The position numbers and the translations under genes were made by a program. A DNA stretch of 64,000 bases from Mucilaginibacter tundrae (GTDB lineage: Bacteria; Bacteroidota; Bacteroidia; Sphingobacteriales; Sphingobacteriaceae). Shown piece by piece: positions 26,916 through 34,905 of this stretch. Numbering within the stretch: position 1 is the stretch's first letter; every line of letters starts with the position of its first letter. The stretch spans positions 62,001 to 126,000 of the forward strand of contig NZ_JACCBZ010000007.1 of NCBI RefSeq assembly GCF_013408825.1, written 5' to 3'. The notes under the pieces are model-generated. The model did no database searches. It worked only from the letters and a program-made list of their open reading frames with translations, and was not told the DNA's origin.

Positions 26916-27658
26916 TTATACTTATCTACTAAATACCCCACCAATTCTTTCAGGTAAAGGTTCCAGCCGCCCAGTGACGATCCGTCGGGCAACAGATCTT
27001 CAACCGAATAATTACCCTGCCCCAATCCAAAATCACATGGGTAGGGTTCTACATCTAAGCCTTCTTTCTTAAATATCATATAGGCCCTGCGCATATGAAA
27101 ATCGGAGGTTACTAATAGATACGGTGGTTTTAAACCGGCACGTTGCAAAATCACCTTTGAAAACTCCGCGTTCTCTATGGTATTCCGGGAGTTGCTTTCT
27201 ATCAGTATACTGGTGTCCGGTATTTTCAATATGCGCAGTTGGGTATAAACCCAGTTGGCTTCCTTAAATTTGCTTGGCTTTAAACTCCCATTTCCACCTG
27301 AGATCAATATATGGCTAATTTCTCCGGTACTAACTAACTTAACCCCTTCTATAAACCTGTCGGCTGCTCCATTAAAAAAGCCCTGCCCTTGTTTATTTAC
27401 CGAAGAAAATCCACCTAAAACAATAGCGCAGCTATAAACCTTAGATGGTTTTGCAAGTGGCGGACTAAGGCTCCAGGCATGGGCAAACAAGTTGATAAAA
27501 AGTGGTATAGACAGCACATATAATAAAATAACCGCCCCCATGAACAGGCGCCTTTTTAATGGGCGTCGTTTAACTGCAAAAGCAGTCACCATTAATATAA
27601 ACACCCACAAAAGCGGGGAAAGCAGGAATAACAATACTTTAGATAATACAAAGTACAT
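26912..27658 (-). CDS. YdcF/SanA/ElyC-like DUF218 protein
   Basis: A 248-residue protein with two N-terminal membrane helices (about 3-25 and 33-55) and a DUF218 domain. The DUF218 motifs present are AIVLGGFSS, ILISGGNGSLKP, SNTIENAEFS-type (ESNSRNTIENA) and LVTSDFHMRRA. DUF218 proteins are linked to envelope or peptidoglycan precursor metabolism (ElyC, SanA); the enzyme activity is not established. The ATG ending at 27658 is used, since the frame extends upstream only to a TTG. It follows the GH43 gene by 6 bases. Confidence 0.88.
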   Translation of the reverse strand: MYFVLSKVLLFLLSPLLWVFILMVTAFAVKRRPLKRRLFMGAVILLYVLSIPLFINLFAHAWSLSPPLAKPSKVYSCAIVLGGFSSVNKQGQGFFNGAADRFIEGVKLVSTGEISHILISGGNGSLKPSKFKEANWVYTQLRILKIPDTSILIESNSRNTIENAEFSKVILQRAGLKPPYLLVTSDFHMRRAYMIFKKEGLDVEPYPCDFGLGQGNYSVEDLLPDGSSLGGWNLYLKELVGYLVDKYK

Positions 27659-27664
27659 AATCAA

Positions 27665-28651
27665 TTATTTAAGCAGCACCGCCGCGACACCTTCATTAGT
27701 AATTACCACAGGTTTTATCAATCCATTCTTATCAAAATACATATGATCGATACAGGTAACCCGATGATTAGCATCCGTCTCTGTTAACGGCCTGCGGTGA
27801 TAAACAATATACCATTCATCCTTACCCGGTATTTGTATTACCGAATGATGCCCGGCACCTGTAGCAATTTTTGGATCCTGCTGCAAAACAACACCGATCC
27901 GCTTAAACGGGCCTGTCGGCGCATTCCCGATTGCATAGGCCACCCGATAATCCGGTCCGGTCCAGCCACCTTCGGACCACATTAAATAATATTTGCCTTT
28001 GCGGGTAAACATTACCGATCCCTCTACATAATGTTCCGGGGTAATGGATTTAAAAGTAGTACCATCCGCAAACGGAATAAAACCAGTGAAATCCTTGTTT
28101 AGCTTCGCGATGTTACAATGCTGCCAGCCCCCATAGATAATGTAATATTGACCATCATGATCTTTAAAAATAAACTGATCAATAGGTTGCGCGCCATTAT
28201 GGATCTGCCCGATGAGTGGTTTGCCTAAATAATCTTTAAACGGTCCGCCCGGGTTATCCGAAATCCCAACGCCAATCCCTCCAATTTCCTTTTTATCATC
28301 ATGGATATCATTCGCACCGAAGAAGAAATAATACTTACCACCCATTTCGGTAACAGCTGGTGCCCACATCGCCCTTTTCGCCCATTTTATAGCTATAGTG
28401 TCAATAATATCTGGGTGCTTTACCCAATGCACTAAATCCTTGGATGACCAGGCATCCATATGCACCTGCTGCTCATAAGGAGCCGAATAAGTTGGATATA
28501 TCCAATATTGGCCCTCGAATATTTTAGCTTCAGGATCGGCATTCCATCCGGGTATAACAGGGTTTCCCGAAAACTCCTTTTTCTGCTGCGCGATGACATT
28601 ACCGCACAACCCAACAAATGCCATCGAAAAGAATATTGTTCTAAATTTCAT
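27665..28651 (-). CDS. Glycoside hydrolase family 43 protein
   Basis: The 328-residue exported protein has a signal peptide ending NVIAQ and a five-bladed propeller-type GH43 domain. The probable catalytic base is D39 in PGWNADPEAKIFEG and the probable acid is the glutamate in HYVEGSVMFTRKGKYYLM. Other typical segments are MWAPAVTEMGGKYYFFFG and GAGHHSVIQIPG. GH43 enzymes act on arabinan, xylan or related side chains; the exact substrate is not evident. It follows the SDR gene by 89 bases that include a REP-like palindrome. Confidence 0.9.
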   Translation of the reverse strand: MKFRTIFFSMAFVGLCGNVIAQQKKEFSGNPVIPGWNADPEAKIFEGQYWIYPTYSAPYEQQVHMDAWSSKDLVHWVKHPDIIDTIAIKWAKRAMWAPAVTEMGGKYYFFFGANDIHDDKKEIGGIGVGISDNPGGPFKDYLGKPLIGQIHNGAQPIDQFIFKDHDGQYYIIYGGWQHCNIAKLNKDFTGFIPFADGTTFKSITPEHYVEGSVMFTRKGKYYLMWSEGGWTGPDYRVAYAIGNAPTGPFKRIGVVLQQDPKIATGAGHHSVIQIPGKDEWYIVYHRRPLTETDANHRVTCIDHMYFDKNGLIKPVVITNEGVAAVLLK

Positions 28652-28715
28652 GGTAGATAATAAATAACAAAGGGACAGTAATTTTTAAAACTACTATCCC
28701 CTTAAAATATTTTCG

Positions 28716-28740
28716 TTCCCCCTTCAGGGGGGGTAGGGGG
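28716..28740. repeat. REP-like palindromic element, type B (single arm)
   Basis: TCCCCCTTCAGGGGGGGTAG and the following GGGG form a C5-TTCA-G5 hairpin with a G-rich tail. It abuts the stop codon of the SDR gene. The same unit occurs twice at 39485-39581. Confidence 0.75.
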
Positions 28741-29550
28741 TTACTTTATCCCGTAATGGTCATTCATTAACTTTACAAACAAGCCGCCTGGCAAGGTCGC
28801 TTTCAAAGTAGGCACAATAGTTTGACCGATTGCACCAACCAAATAACTGTGTTTAGGGCTTTTTGTATCTACAATCTTAACAATTTTCGCTGCCAATTTT
28901 GATGGATCAGCGCCAATACTTTCATCCTTTTCCATAGCGGCAACGGCAGCATCAAACTCTTTACTTAATTGTTCGTTTTTCAATGGGAAAGGAACTTTTT
29001 CGCGGCTTGCGGTAAAGTCGGTTTTAAAATCACCCGGGTTAATTACCACTACTTTAACGCCTGTATTTTGCAACTCCATACGCAAACTTTCAGAGTATCC
29101 CTCGATAGCGAATTTTGACGCGCTGTACAAACCCTGGTAAGGCAAGCCAAACAAACCAGCCAATGAACCTATATTAATAACCAATCCCTGTTTTTTCTCT
29201 ATCATCCCCGGCAATATCGCGCTGCTTACACGCACTACGCCAAAAAAGTTAACCTCGAATTGCTTTTTAGCCACATCAACCGGCATAGCATAAAGCGGGC
29301 CAGTTATACCGTTACCTGCATTGTTAACCAACACATCAATTTTGCCCTCGGCTTTGATGATAGTATCAACAGCCGCTTTAACCGATGCATCATCAGTAAC
29401 ATCCATTGATAGTGGTTTAAAGGCCACATCTTTAATTTTTTTCGCATCGCGGGAGGTTCCATAAACTGTATGGCCCTCGGCCTGCAGCGCTTTTGCCGTA
29501 GCTAAACCTAAGCCCGAAGAGGCTCCCGTAACAAGAATTACTTTTTTCAT
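28741..29550 (-). CDS. Short-chain dehydrogenase/reductase
   Basis: The 269-residue cytosolic enzyme is a classical SDR: nucleotide motif TGASSGLGLATA (residues 7-18), NNAGNG, catalytic serine in INIGSLAG and YSASK with the catalytic Tyr and Lys. The TGASSGLGLA motif and the missing acidic residue after it suggest NADP(H). The substrate is unknown. A terminator upstream (29631-29668) separates it from the DUF4397 gene. Confidence 0.93.
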   Translation of the reverse strand: MKKVILVTGASSGLGLATAKALQAEGHTVYGTSRDAKKIKDVAFKPLSMDVTDDASVKAAVDTIIKAEGKIDVLVNNAGNGITGPLYAMPVDVAKKQFEVNFFGVVRVSSAILPGMIEKKQGLVINIGSLAGLFGLPYQGLYSASKFAIEGYSESLRMELQNTGVKVVVINPGDFKTDFTASREKVPFPLKNEQLSKEFDAAVAAMEKDESIGADPSKLAAKIVKIVDTKSPKHSYLVGAIGQTIVPTLKATLPGGLFVKLMNDHYGIK

Positions 29551-29630
29551 TTTAATATGGGTTGATAATTTTTAGTAAACATACTAATTTACCATAAGAA
29601 CCCGATTCCTTACTTATAAATTTCCAATCT

Positions 29631-29668
29631 AAAAACCAAAGGCTGCTATTTTTAGTGGCAGCCTTTGG
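29631..29668 (-). terminator. Terminator of the DUF4397 copy 2 gene
   Basis: A perfect 11-base stem (CCAAAGGCTGC / GCAGCCTTTGG) with an 11-base loop is followed on the minus strand by a T run. It lies 19 bases downstream of the gene. The stem sequence is very similar to the terminator of copy 1 at 12341-12377. Confidence 0.85.
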
Positions 29669-29686
29669 CTGTAATTAATATGCATA

Positions 29687-30424
29687 TTAATTAAATAAAG
29701 CATTTTGCATTAGGTTGGCATTAAGGCCCTGGCCATTTGTGCCATTGGCAAAACCATAAAGCCAAATGGTATATACCCCCTCAGATTGTACAGTTACCGC
29801 ATTTACAACGCCCAATAAATTACTTGTGCCTGTTTGGACTATTTTTAAAGTGTCATTCCCGGAAACTGGTATTGTTATAAAAGAAGACACTTGCTTATAC
29901 GATTTATTTGAAACTATTACTTTCCCACCTATTACCAGGTCAACATTTGGCGCATTCGGGCTCATATTAGCCAATCGAATAGAAGCTCCTCCATTTGGCG
30001 GGGCAACAAGTGTGTCGGTAGTTAATAAAAAATCGTGCTTGGCCACTAAATTGGCAAAGAAAAGGGTATATACCTGATTAGCTTTAATATTAATGGTATC
30101 AATAGCTATAGGTGTTAACCCGCCTGTATCAAAAAAGCCGGCTTTAACTGAACCCGTTATCAGTCTAAAATAGGGGAGGTAATTGCCATATATTAGTGGT
30201 GCAGCGTTAACCAGGCTGCTATTGATGTAAAAATCGGCTGCTGGAGCATCGGGAGCGGCAGCAACCACTGATAACACACCGAAAGGTGCAGTAGTAGTGT
30301 TAGGATTGTTGCTTGATTTTGCACAAGATGATATTGATACTGCCAGCAGGCAAGATATTCCGGTTAATAAAGGGGCTTTTCCGATTTGGTAAATGCCCTT
30401 AATTTTGGTAAATTTTAATTTCAT
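29687..30424 (-). CDS. DUF4397 domain lipoprotein (copy 2)
   Basis: The 245-residue predicted lipoprotein has lipobox cysteine C34 (AVSISSC) and the DUF4397 signature AAPDAPAADFYINSS. It is a close paralogue of the gene at 11593-12315: the start, signal peptide, lipobox and the long segment MSPNAPNVDLVIGGKVIVSN correspond residue by residue. Function is unknown; export to the outer or inner membrane is inferred from the lipobox. The copies lie about 17 kb apart on opposite strands. Confidence 0.88.
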   Translation of the reverse strand: MKLKFTKIKGIYQIGKAPLLTGISCLLAVSISSCAKSSNNPNTTTAPFGVLSVVAAAPDAPAADFYINSSLVNAAPLIYGNYLPYFRLITGSVKAGFFDTGGLTPIAIDTINIKANQVYTLFFANLVAKHDFLLTTDTLVAPPNGGASIRLANMSPNAPNVDLVIGGKVIVSNKSYKQVSSFITIPVSGNDTLKIVQTGTSNLLGVVNAVTVQSEGVYTIWLYGFANGTNGQGLNANLMQNALFN

Positions 30425-30479
30425 AACGATATTATAATTGGAGTTTAGTCGGTGCGTTTTTTATTATAAAAGCACGTTG

Positions 30480-30494
30480 GATTTTGGTTTAACG
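30480..30494 (-). promoter_or_regulatory. Upstream motif shared with DUF4397 copy 1
   Basis: Read on the minus strand this is CGTTAAACCAAAATC, identical to 11531-11545 and at nearly the same distance from the start codon. Confidence 0.4.
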
Positions 30495-30601
30495 TAAAAA
30501 AAGTATTAATGGTATTCGTTAATGCAATAATTGCGACCTTAGTGGCTTAAAGCCTTGTAAATTACAATTTTTAGGTTTTATACCTTAATTTAAACTATTG
30601 A

Positions 30602-31750
30602 CTATAGATCGTTATCTATCTCGTCCAGCAAATATTCTTTTTTATCGCTGGAATATTCCCAAAACATAACACCGGCCATATCGTTTTCGTGTACATACCG
30701 GCACTTGTTTTTTACCGACCACTCATCATCAAAGGAAATAAATTGTTTGGTATCGGCATTATATAAATAAGGGGCCATCGCGTTTTTATCTTTATAATAT
30801 TTGAACCCTTTTTTATTTATAAGGCTATCTTTTATAAAAGTATATCCACCACCAATTTGAATGCGGCCACCCACAACTTTTGCACCTAAGCCATGCTGTT
30901 CATTATCAATAACTTTAACAGAATGCCCGTAAAACGCAATGCCCATTACTAATTTGTTTGCAGGCACACCGGCGGATTCAAAATCAGTTACCGCGGTTGC
31001 AGCATATTCATTTGAGCTATATTGTTTTGAAGCAAACAGGTTAGTGTGATGTATGGCAACGCTATCTCCATGCGAGTAATCGTAGGTCATGAGGTTAACG
31101 TAATTGAGATATTGTGCAACTTTCCCCATTTCGGTATGCAGCAAAAATGTTTTAAACCCGCCAACTGCTGCGGATAATAGCATTCTTTTTCCTGTTTCTT
31201 CTTCCACGCTGTCCAATCCATGGCGAAGATCACGAAACATTAAAGTATAATTATGTTTATCTGAGTCGCGATAGATATTTCCCGCGCCTATCATGCCTGG
31301 ATATTCCCAGTCGATATCAATGCCATCCAGGTGGTATTTGCGTACCAATACAATAGCGCTGGCTACGAAAGCTTGCCTTGCAGTATCGGAAAGTACAGCA
31401 TCAGAAAAATTCCTACTCCATCCCCAGCCACCAATAGAGATCACAACTTTTAAATCGGGATTGATCTTCTTAAGATTAAGCAGGTATTGGAAATTTATAG
31501 TATCGGTTTTTAAATTGGTTAAAAAAGCGCGGTTGTTTTTGACATCAACAAAGGCATAGTTAATTACATTAAGTTTTGATGGATGCACCATAGTGGTATC
31601 AACCAAACCATGATAACCACCAACGTAGCCTATAATAACATATTTGTGCTGTTTTGCTGTTTGCGCATTTACTGTTAGGCTAAAAACAATAGCAGCCACT
31701 ATTGTCAAACCCATCATCAGAATTTTGTTAAGGCATTTAAGTTTCGGCAT
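30602..31750 (-). CDS. Glycoside hydrolase family 18 (chitinase-like)
   Basis: The 382-residue exported protein has a signal peptide ending TVNAQ (residue 30) and a GH18 TIM barrel. The catalytic motif DxxDxDxE is complete: D142, D145, D147 and E149 in LDGIDIDWEYPG. SIGGWGWS (residues 105-112) and the late MAGVMFWEYSSD strand are also typical. GH18 enzymes cleave chitin or N-glycan cores. There is no carbohydrate-binding module. The start is the ATG ending at 31750, because the longer frame reads into the upstream gene. Confidence 0.93.
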   Translation of the reverse strand: MPKLKCLNKILMMGLTIVAAIVFSLTVNAQTAKQHKYVIIGYVGGYHGLVDTTMVHPSKLNVINYAFVDVKNNRAFLTNLKTDTINFQYLLNLKKINPDLKVVISIGGWGWSRNFSDAVLSDTARQAFVASAIVLVRKYHLDGIDIDWEYPGMIGAGNIYRDSDKHNYTLMFRDLRHGLDSVEEETGKRMLLSAAVGGFKTFLLHTEMGKVAQYLNYVNLMTYDYSHGDSVAIHHTNLFASKQYSSNEYAATAVTDFESAGVPANKLVMGIAFYGHSVKVIDNEQHGLGAKVVGGRIQIGGGYTFIKDSLINKKGFKYYKDKNAMAPYLYNADTKQFISFDDEWSVKNKCRYVHENDMAGVMFWEYSSDKKEYLLDEIDNDL

Positions 31751-31755
31751 GATGA

Positions 31756-32928
31756 TTATATTTTTAAGCGTAATCTTCGTTTTTCCATTGAGCCCACCAG
31801 CCATATAATAATAAGCGCGGTAGCCAGGGAACGTAATAGCCCGATTATACCACTGTTAAAGACTGACGGGTACGTAACGTTAAATAATTCGAGCAAAGCA
31901 ACCTGGAAATAGGGGATAAGGTAACAGGTTAAGGTACTGGTACCCGCAGGGCGTATCGCTTTAAACCAATTGATTTTTCCTTTAATATCAATCAGGTAAA
32001 TAAACAACTCGAACATTAAAATGGTTAGCCCGCTGCTAATGAATATCCATGCCGGTGTTGAGCGTATTTTTGAGATTCCCTCGGTATATGGCCTGATGAT
32101 TAAACCGCCTGCAATAAGAGCTAAACCTAACATGCCGAAGAGCAACCATAGCCTTTGTGTTTTTTCAATTTTTACCAGATGCGCATATAAGCCAATGGTA
32201 ACCACACCGCCCATAGTTAAAACAACTGCCGAACAATCACCAATTATAGGCAGGAAGTCATGATCGAGGAAAGTATGTGAAGCGATATTCATAACGGCAA
32301 ACAATGTCCAAATGACAATTAGGATAGTTAGTTTGCCTTTTGAAAGATAATATACCAATGCGCAAATTAAATAAGCCCAACCAATAATGCCCAGGATGCC
32401 CCACCATGAGGTGTGCATCCAGTGTGGATGAGCCAAATCGCCGCCTTTATATATTACCGCCAGCGCGATTAATAAAGCTAAACCTGTACCCATTATAGCA
32501 TACTTTTTAGCTTTGGCCATGGTTTCAGGATAGTCAAGCCATATCATAAAGAAACTTAACGTGATCAGGATTTCCCATATGGCTTTTGGCAATATGCTTG
32601 CCGGACTGTAATTCTCCAGGTTTACATGGTAAAAACCCATAATAAGCAGCGCAGCACTACGACTGATGATGTAAAATAATACCTGCCATGTTGAATCTCC
32701 TTTGCTGATGCGGCTTTTTATAGCCAGCGGAATTGATAAGCCGGCGATAAATAAAAATGCAGGAAATATGGTATCGGCAAAACCAAGCGCGTCTTCAGTT
32801 TCCTTAGCGTGGTCCAGCCAGGTAGGGATGCCACTTACACTGCTTGCATCATTAACAAATATCATTAATAGCATAGTAAGCGCGCGAAGCACATCAATAG
32901 ATAAAAGACGCTTTGGAAGTTGTGTCAT
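31756..32928 (-). CDS. DUF5009-type membrane protein (heparan-alpha-glucosaminide acetyltransferase-like)
   Basis: A 390-residue integral membrane protein with about 10-11 helices. The start RLLSIDVLRALTMLLMIFVN matches the SIDxxRGL-type opening of the HGSNAT/YeiB superfamily, and FADTIFPAFLFIAGLSIPLA is the second conserved helix. Relatives move acetyl groups onto terminal amino sugars. Its stop lies 5 bases before the GH18 start, suggesting joint work on amino-sugar polymers such as chitin; this is inference from context. Confidence 0.85.
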   Translation of the reverse strand: MTQLPKRLLSIDVLRALTMLLMIFVNDASSVSGIPTWLDHAKETEDALGFADTIFPAFLFIAGLSIPLAIKSRISKGDSTWQVLFYIISRSAALLIMGFYHVNLENYSPASILPKAIWEILITLSFFMIWLDYPETMAKAKKYAIMGTGLALLIALAVIYKGGDLAHPHWMHTSWWGILGIIGWAYLICALVYYLSKGKLTILIVIWTLFAVMNIASHTFLDHDFLPIIGDCSAVVLTMGGVVTIGLYAHLVKIEKTQRLWLLFGMLGLALIAGGLIIRPYTEGISKIRSTPAWIFISSGLTILMFELFIYLIDIKGKINWFKAIRPAGTSTLTCYLIPYFQVALLELFNVTYPSVFNSGIIGLLRSLATALIIIWLVGSMEKRRLRLKI

Positions 32929-33033
32929 ATTGGCTAATTATCAGTAAGTATACACTTTAACGGTGTACAATGTTGAAAGATACCAATTACCCGTAGAATA
33001 TAATCTGTGCTTATAACATCTTTACTAAAATTT

Positions 33034-33978
33034 TTAAAGCTCTAATTCCATCTGGATATTACAACGCTCATAGGGCGACGGTGCACCGCTAGCCTTTTTA
33101 AAACCTAGCTTATGATATAAACTGATTGCTGGTTTAAGGATGGTATTGCTTTCGAGATAGAGCTTTTTAGCGCCTTTTTTACGTGCTTTTTTGATTGCTG
33201 CGTTGCCCAGTAAAAAACCGATCCCTTTACCTTTTGCAAGCGGACTAACTGCCATTTTAGCCAACTCAAAAACTTTGCCGCTTGTCTTTAGTAATGCACA
33301 GGTGCCTACAGGTTCGCCTTTATATAAAGCGATAAATATATAGCCACCTTTGTCCAAGATATATTCCTGAGCATGATCGAGCGATTTATGGTCGGCCTCT
33401 TCCATTTTAAAATATTGGGTTATCCATTCTTCGTTCAAGCGTTTAAACGCCTCGTGGTATTGCGGTTCGTAGGGTACAATTTTAACATCCTTGCTTTCAC
33501 GGATTTTCTTTTCGTCCTGCACCCGTTTCAACAAATCTTTTTGTTCCAGCAGAAATTCCCACTCTTCAATAGCTTTCCAAAGGTTATATTGGGTTTCATT
33601 TAGTGCATTTTCAATTGCGGTATTTACATCACTGTATTGGTCTTGTATCTTTTCATTAATAGTCAGGCCCTGCGTGGTTAACTTTACGTAGTTTTTGCGG
33701 GCATCTGTTTGGTTAGGACTCTCTTTGATCAAACCTTTCTTAGTCATCTCCTTAACGATAGTACTTACCGAGGGATGTGAATGGCCAATTTCAACAGCGA
33801 TCTGGGTAATGGATTTTTCTTCACCAGCTGATAGGGCATAAAATACAGGGAACCATTTAGGTTGCATATCAATATCATACAAACCATAAACCTTGCCTGC
33901 CTGCTCAGTAATAAGCTCGCTTAGGCGGCGAAGCCTGCTGCCTAAGGCCATTTTACCAGTTTTATTATAAATGTTCAT
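33034..33978 (-). CDS. MarR-GNAT fusion protein
   Basis: A 314-residue fusion. Residues about 10-145 form a MarR winged helix (KSITQIAVEIGHSHPSVSTI as helix-turn-helix, then a wing near QTDARKNYVKLT). Residues about 155-314 form a GNAT acetyltransferase with the acetyl-CoA loop AKGKGIGFLLG and a late LYLESNTILKPAISLYHKLG. Such fusions occur widely in bacteria; the acetylation substrate is unknown. A near-palindromic site 5 bases upstream of the start codon suggests that it represses its own gene. Confidence 0.93.
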   Translation of the reverse strand: MNIYNKTGKMALGSRLRRLSELITEQAGKVYGLYDIDMQPKWFPVFYALSAGEEKSITQIAVEIGHSHPSVSTIVKEMTKKGLIKESPNQTDARKNYVKLTTQGLTINEKIQDQYSDVNTAIENALNETQYNLWKAIEEWEFLLEQKDLLKRVQDEKKIRESKDVKIVPYEPQYHEAFKRLNEEWITQYFKMEEADHKSLDHAQEYILDKGGYIFIALYKGEPVGTCALLKTSGKVFELAKMAVSPLAKGKGIGFLLGNAAIKKARKKGAKKLYLESNTILKPAISLYHKLGFKKASGAPSPYERCNIQMELEL

Positions 33979-33983
33979 GTCTA

Positions 33984-34003
33984 TTACGTAATTGATTACG
34001 TAA
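33984..34003. promoter_or_regulatory. Candidate autoregulatory operator of the MarR-GNAT gene
   Basis: Two copies of the palindrome TTACGTAA (33984-33991 and 33996-34003) are separated by TTGA. Together they make a 20-base near-palindrome broken only in the centre, the size and symmetry expected for a MarR dimer. It lies just before the start codon of the fusion gene. Confidence 0.65.
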
Positions 34004-34071
34004 ATGTATTCGGATAATTTTAAAAATGCAAATTATATCCTAAATAAGGATGAATTAACTGTACTAATGGA

Positions 34072-34098
34072 GAAGTATTTCTAATCTGGAAATACTTC
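34072..34098. other. Hairpin downstream of the GLPGLI gene
   Basis: GAAGTATTTC and its exact complement GAAATACTTC are separated by 7 bases. It lies 37 bases past the GLPGLI stop on the minus strand. No T run follows, so it is only a possible terminator. Confidence 0.45.
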
Positions 34099-34135
34099 AT
34101 CCCATCAGTGTGATTGAGGTTAGGGTAGGATTATC

Positions 34136-34903
34136 TTAAAATACAAAACCTTTCAAATAGAATTGCGCCCGATCGCCCCAGTCTTTAGTTAGGTTATGCA
34201 GGGTTGCAATCAGTTGGGCATTGGTTACCGGCTTTCCTTTTTTTGGTGGATGTATGGCGTTGTCAGCAACAGGAACATCGGTAACTTTTGTAGCAACCCA
34301 TATAATATTTTCGTGTGGTACAGCAACCTCCAGTATCATCCCGGGCAACCCGTTAAATGACTCCGGGCCGCCAGAAGTATGTATTTTTTCGGTATAAAAA
34401 GCAACTACGTAAATAGAATCCATCATAATACCATTGGCACGCCTACATGGATAGCCTGCAACTTCGCGTGTTTCACCGGTTATCTTCCACTTAATTTTTC
34501 GGGTTGTATCTTTTATCAAAAATGTGGCGTCGAATACTGTTTTCTGATTGGTTGTTATTCTTGTTCCTAAGTCGTTATAAATTGTATTGTTTTGATCGGC
34601 TAATGGTAGTGTAATAAAATTACTGCCTCCATTGTCCGGCTCAATAGGCGTAAATAAGGTTTTATCACCCGAAAATGTAAGAATGCTTTTCAGTGTTCTA
34701 AATTGTGGATTGGCTTTTTTATAAGCATCAAAAAAGGGCCGGTAAAAGCCTTCGTTTTCCGGGCTTATTTGTCTTTCAATCATGGCGTAAGTATTACTGG
34801 TTTTGTTATACTCAATAGTGCCCGATGTTGTAAAGTGCGCGTTTTGTGCAAAAAGGCTAAGCACGAGTATTAAAAACATGAAGGTTAACAGTGCTTTTTT
34901 CAT
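34136..34903 (-). CDS. GLPGLI family protein
   Basis: The 255-residue exported protein has a signal peptide ending LFAQ (residue 20) and a family-defining motif at 183-192 (FNGLPGMILE), close to the eponymous GLPGLI. A conserved AGYPCRRA segment with a cysteine lies at about 149-156. GLPGLI proteins are restricted mostly to Bacteroidota, have unknown function, and are commonly encoded next to TonB-type outer-membrane proteins, as here (2 bases from the upstream receptor gene). The pair is expected to work together in the envelope. Confidence 0.92.
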   Translation of the reverse strand: MKKALLTFMFLILVLSLFAQNAHFTTSGTIEYNKTSNTYAMIERQISPENEGFYRPFFDAYKKANPQFRTLKSILTFSGDKTLFTPIEPDNGGSNFITLPLADQNNTIYNDLGTRITTNQKTVFDATFLIKDTTRKIKWKITGETREVAGYPCRRANGIMMDSIYVVAFYTEKIHTSGGPESFNGLPGMILEVAVPHENIIWVATKVTDVPVADNAIHPPKKGKPVTNAQLIATLHNLTKDWGDRAQFYLKGFVF

Positions 34904-34905
34904 GA

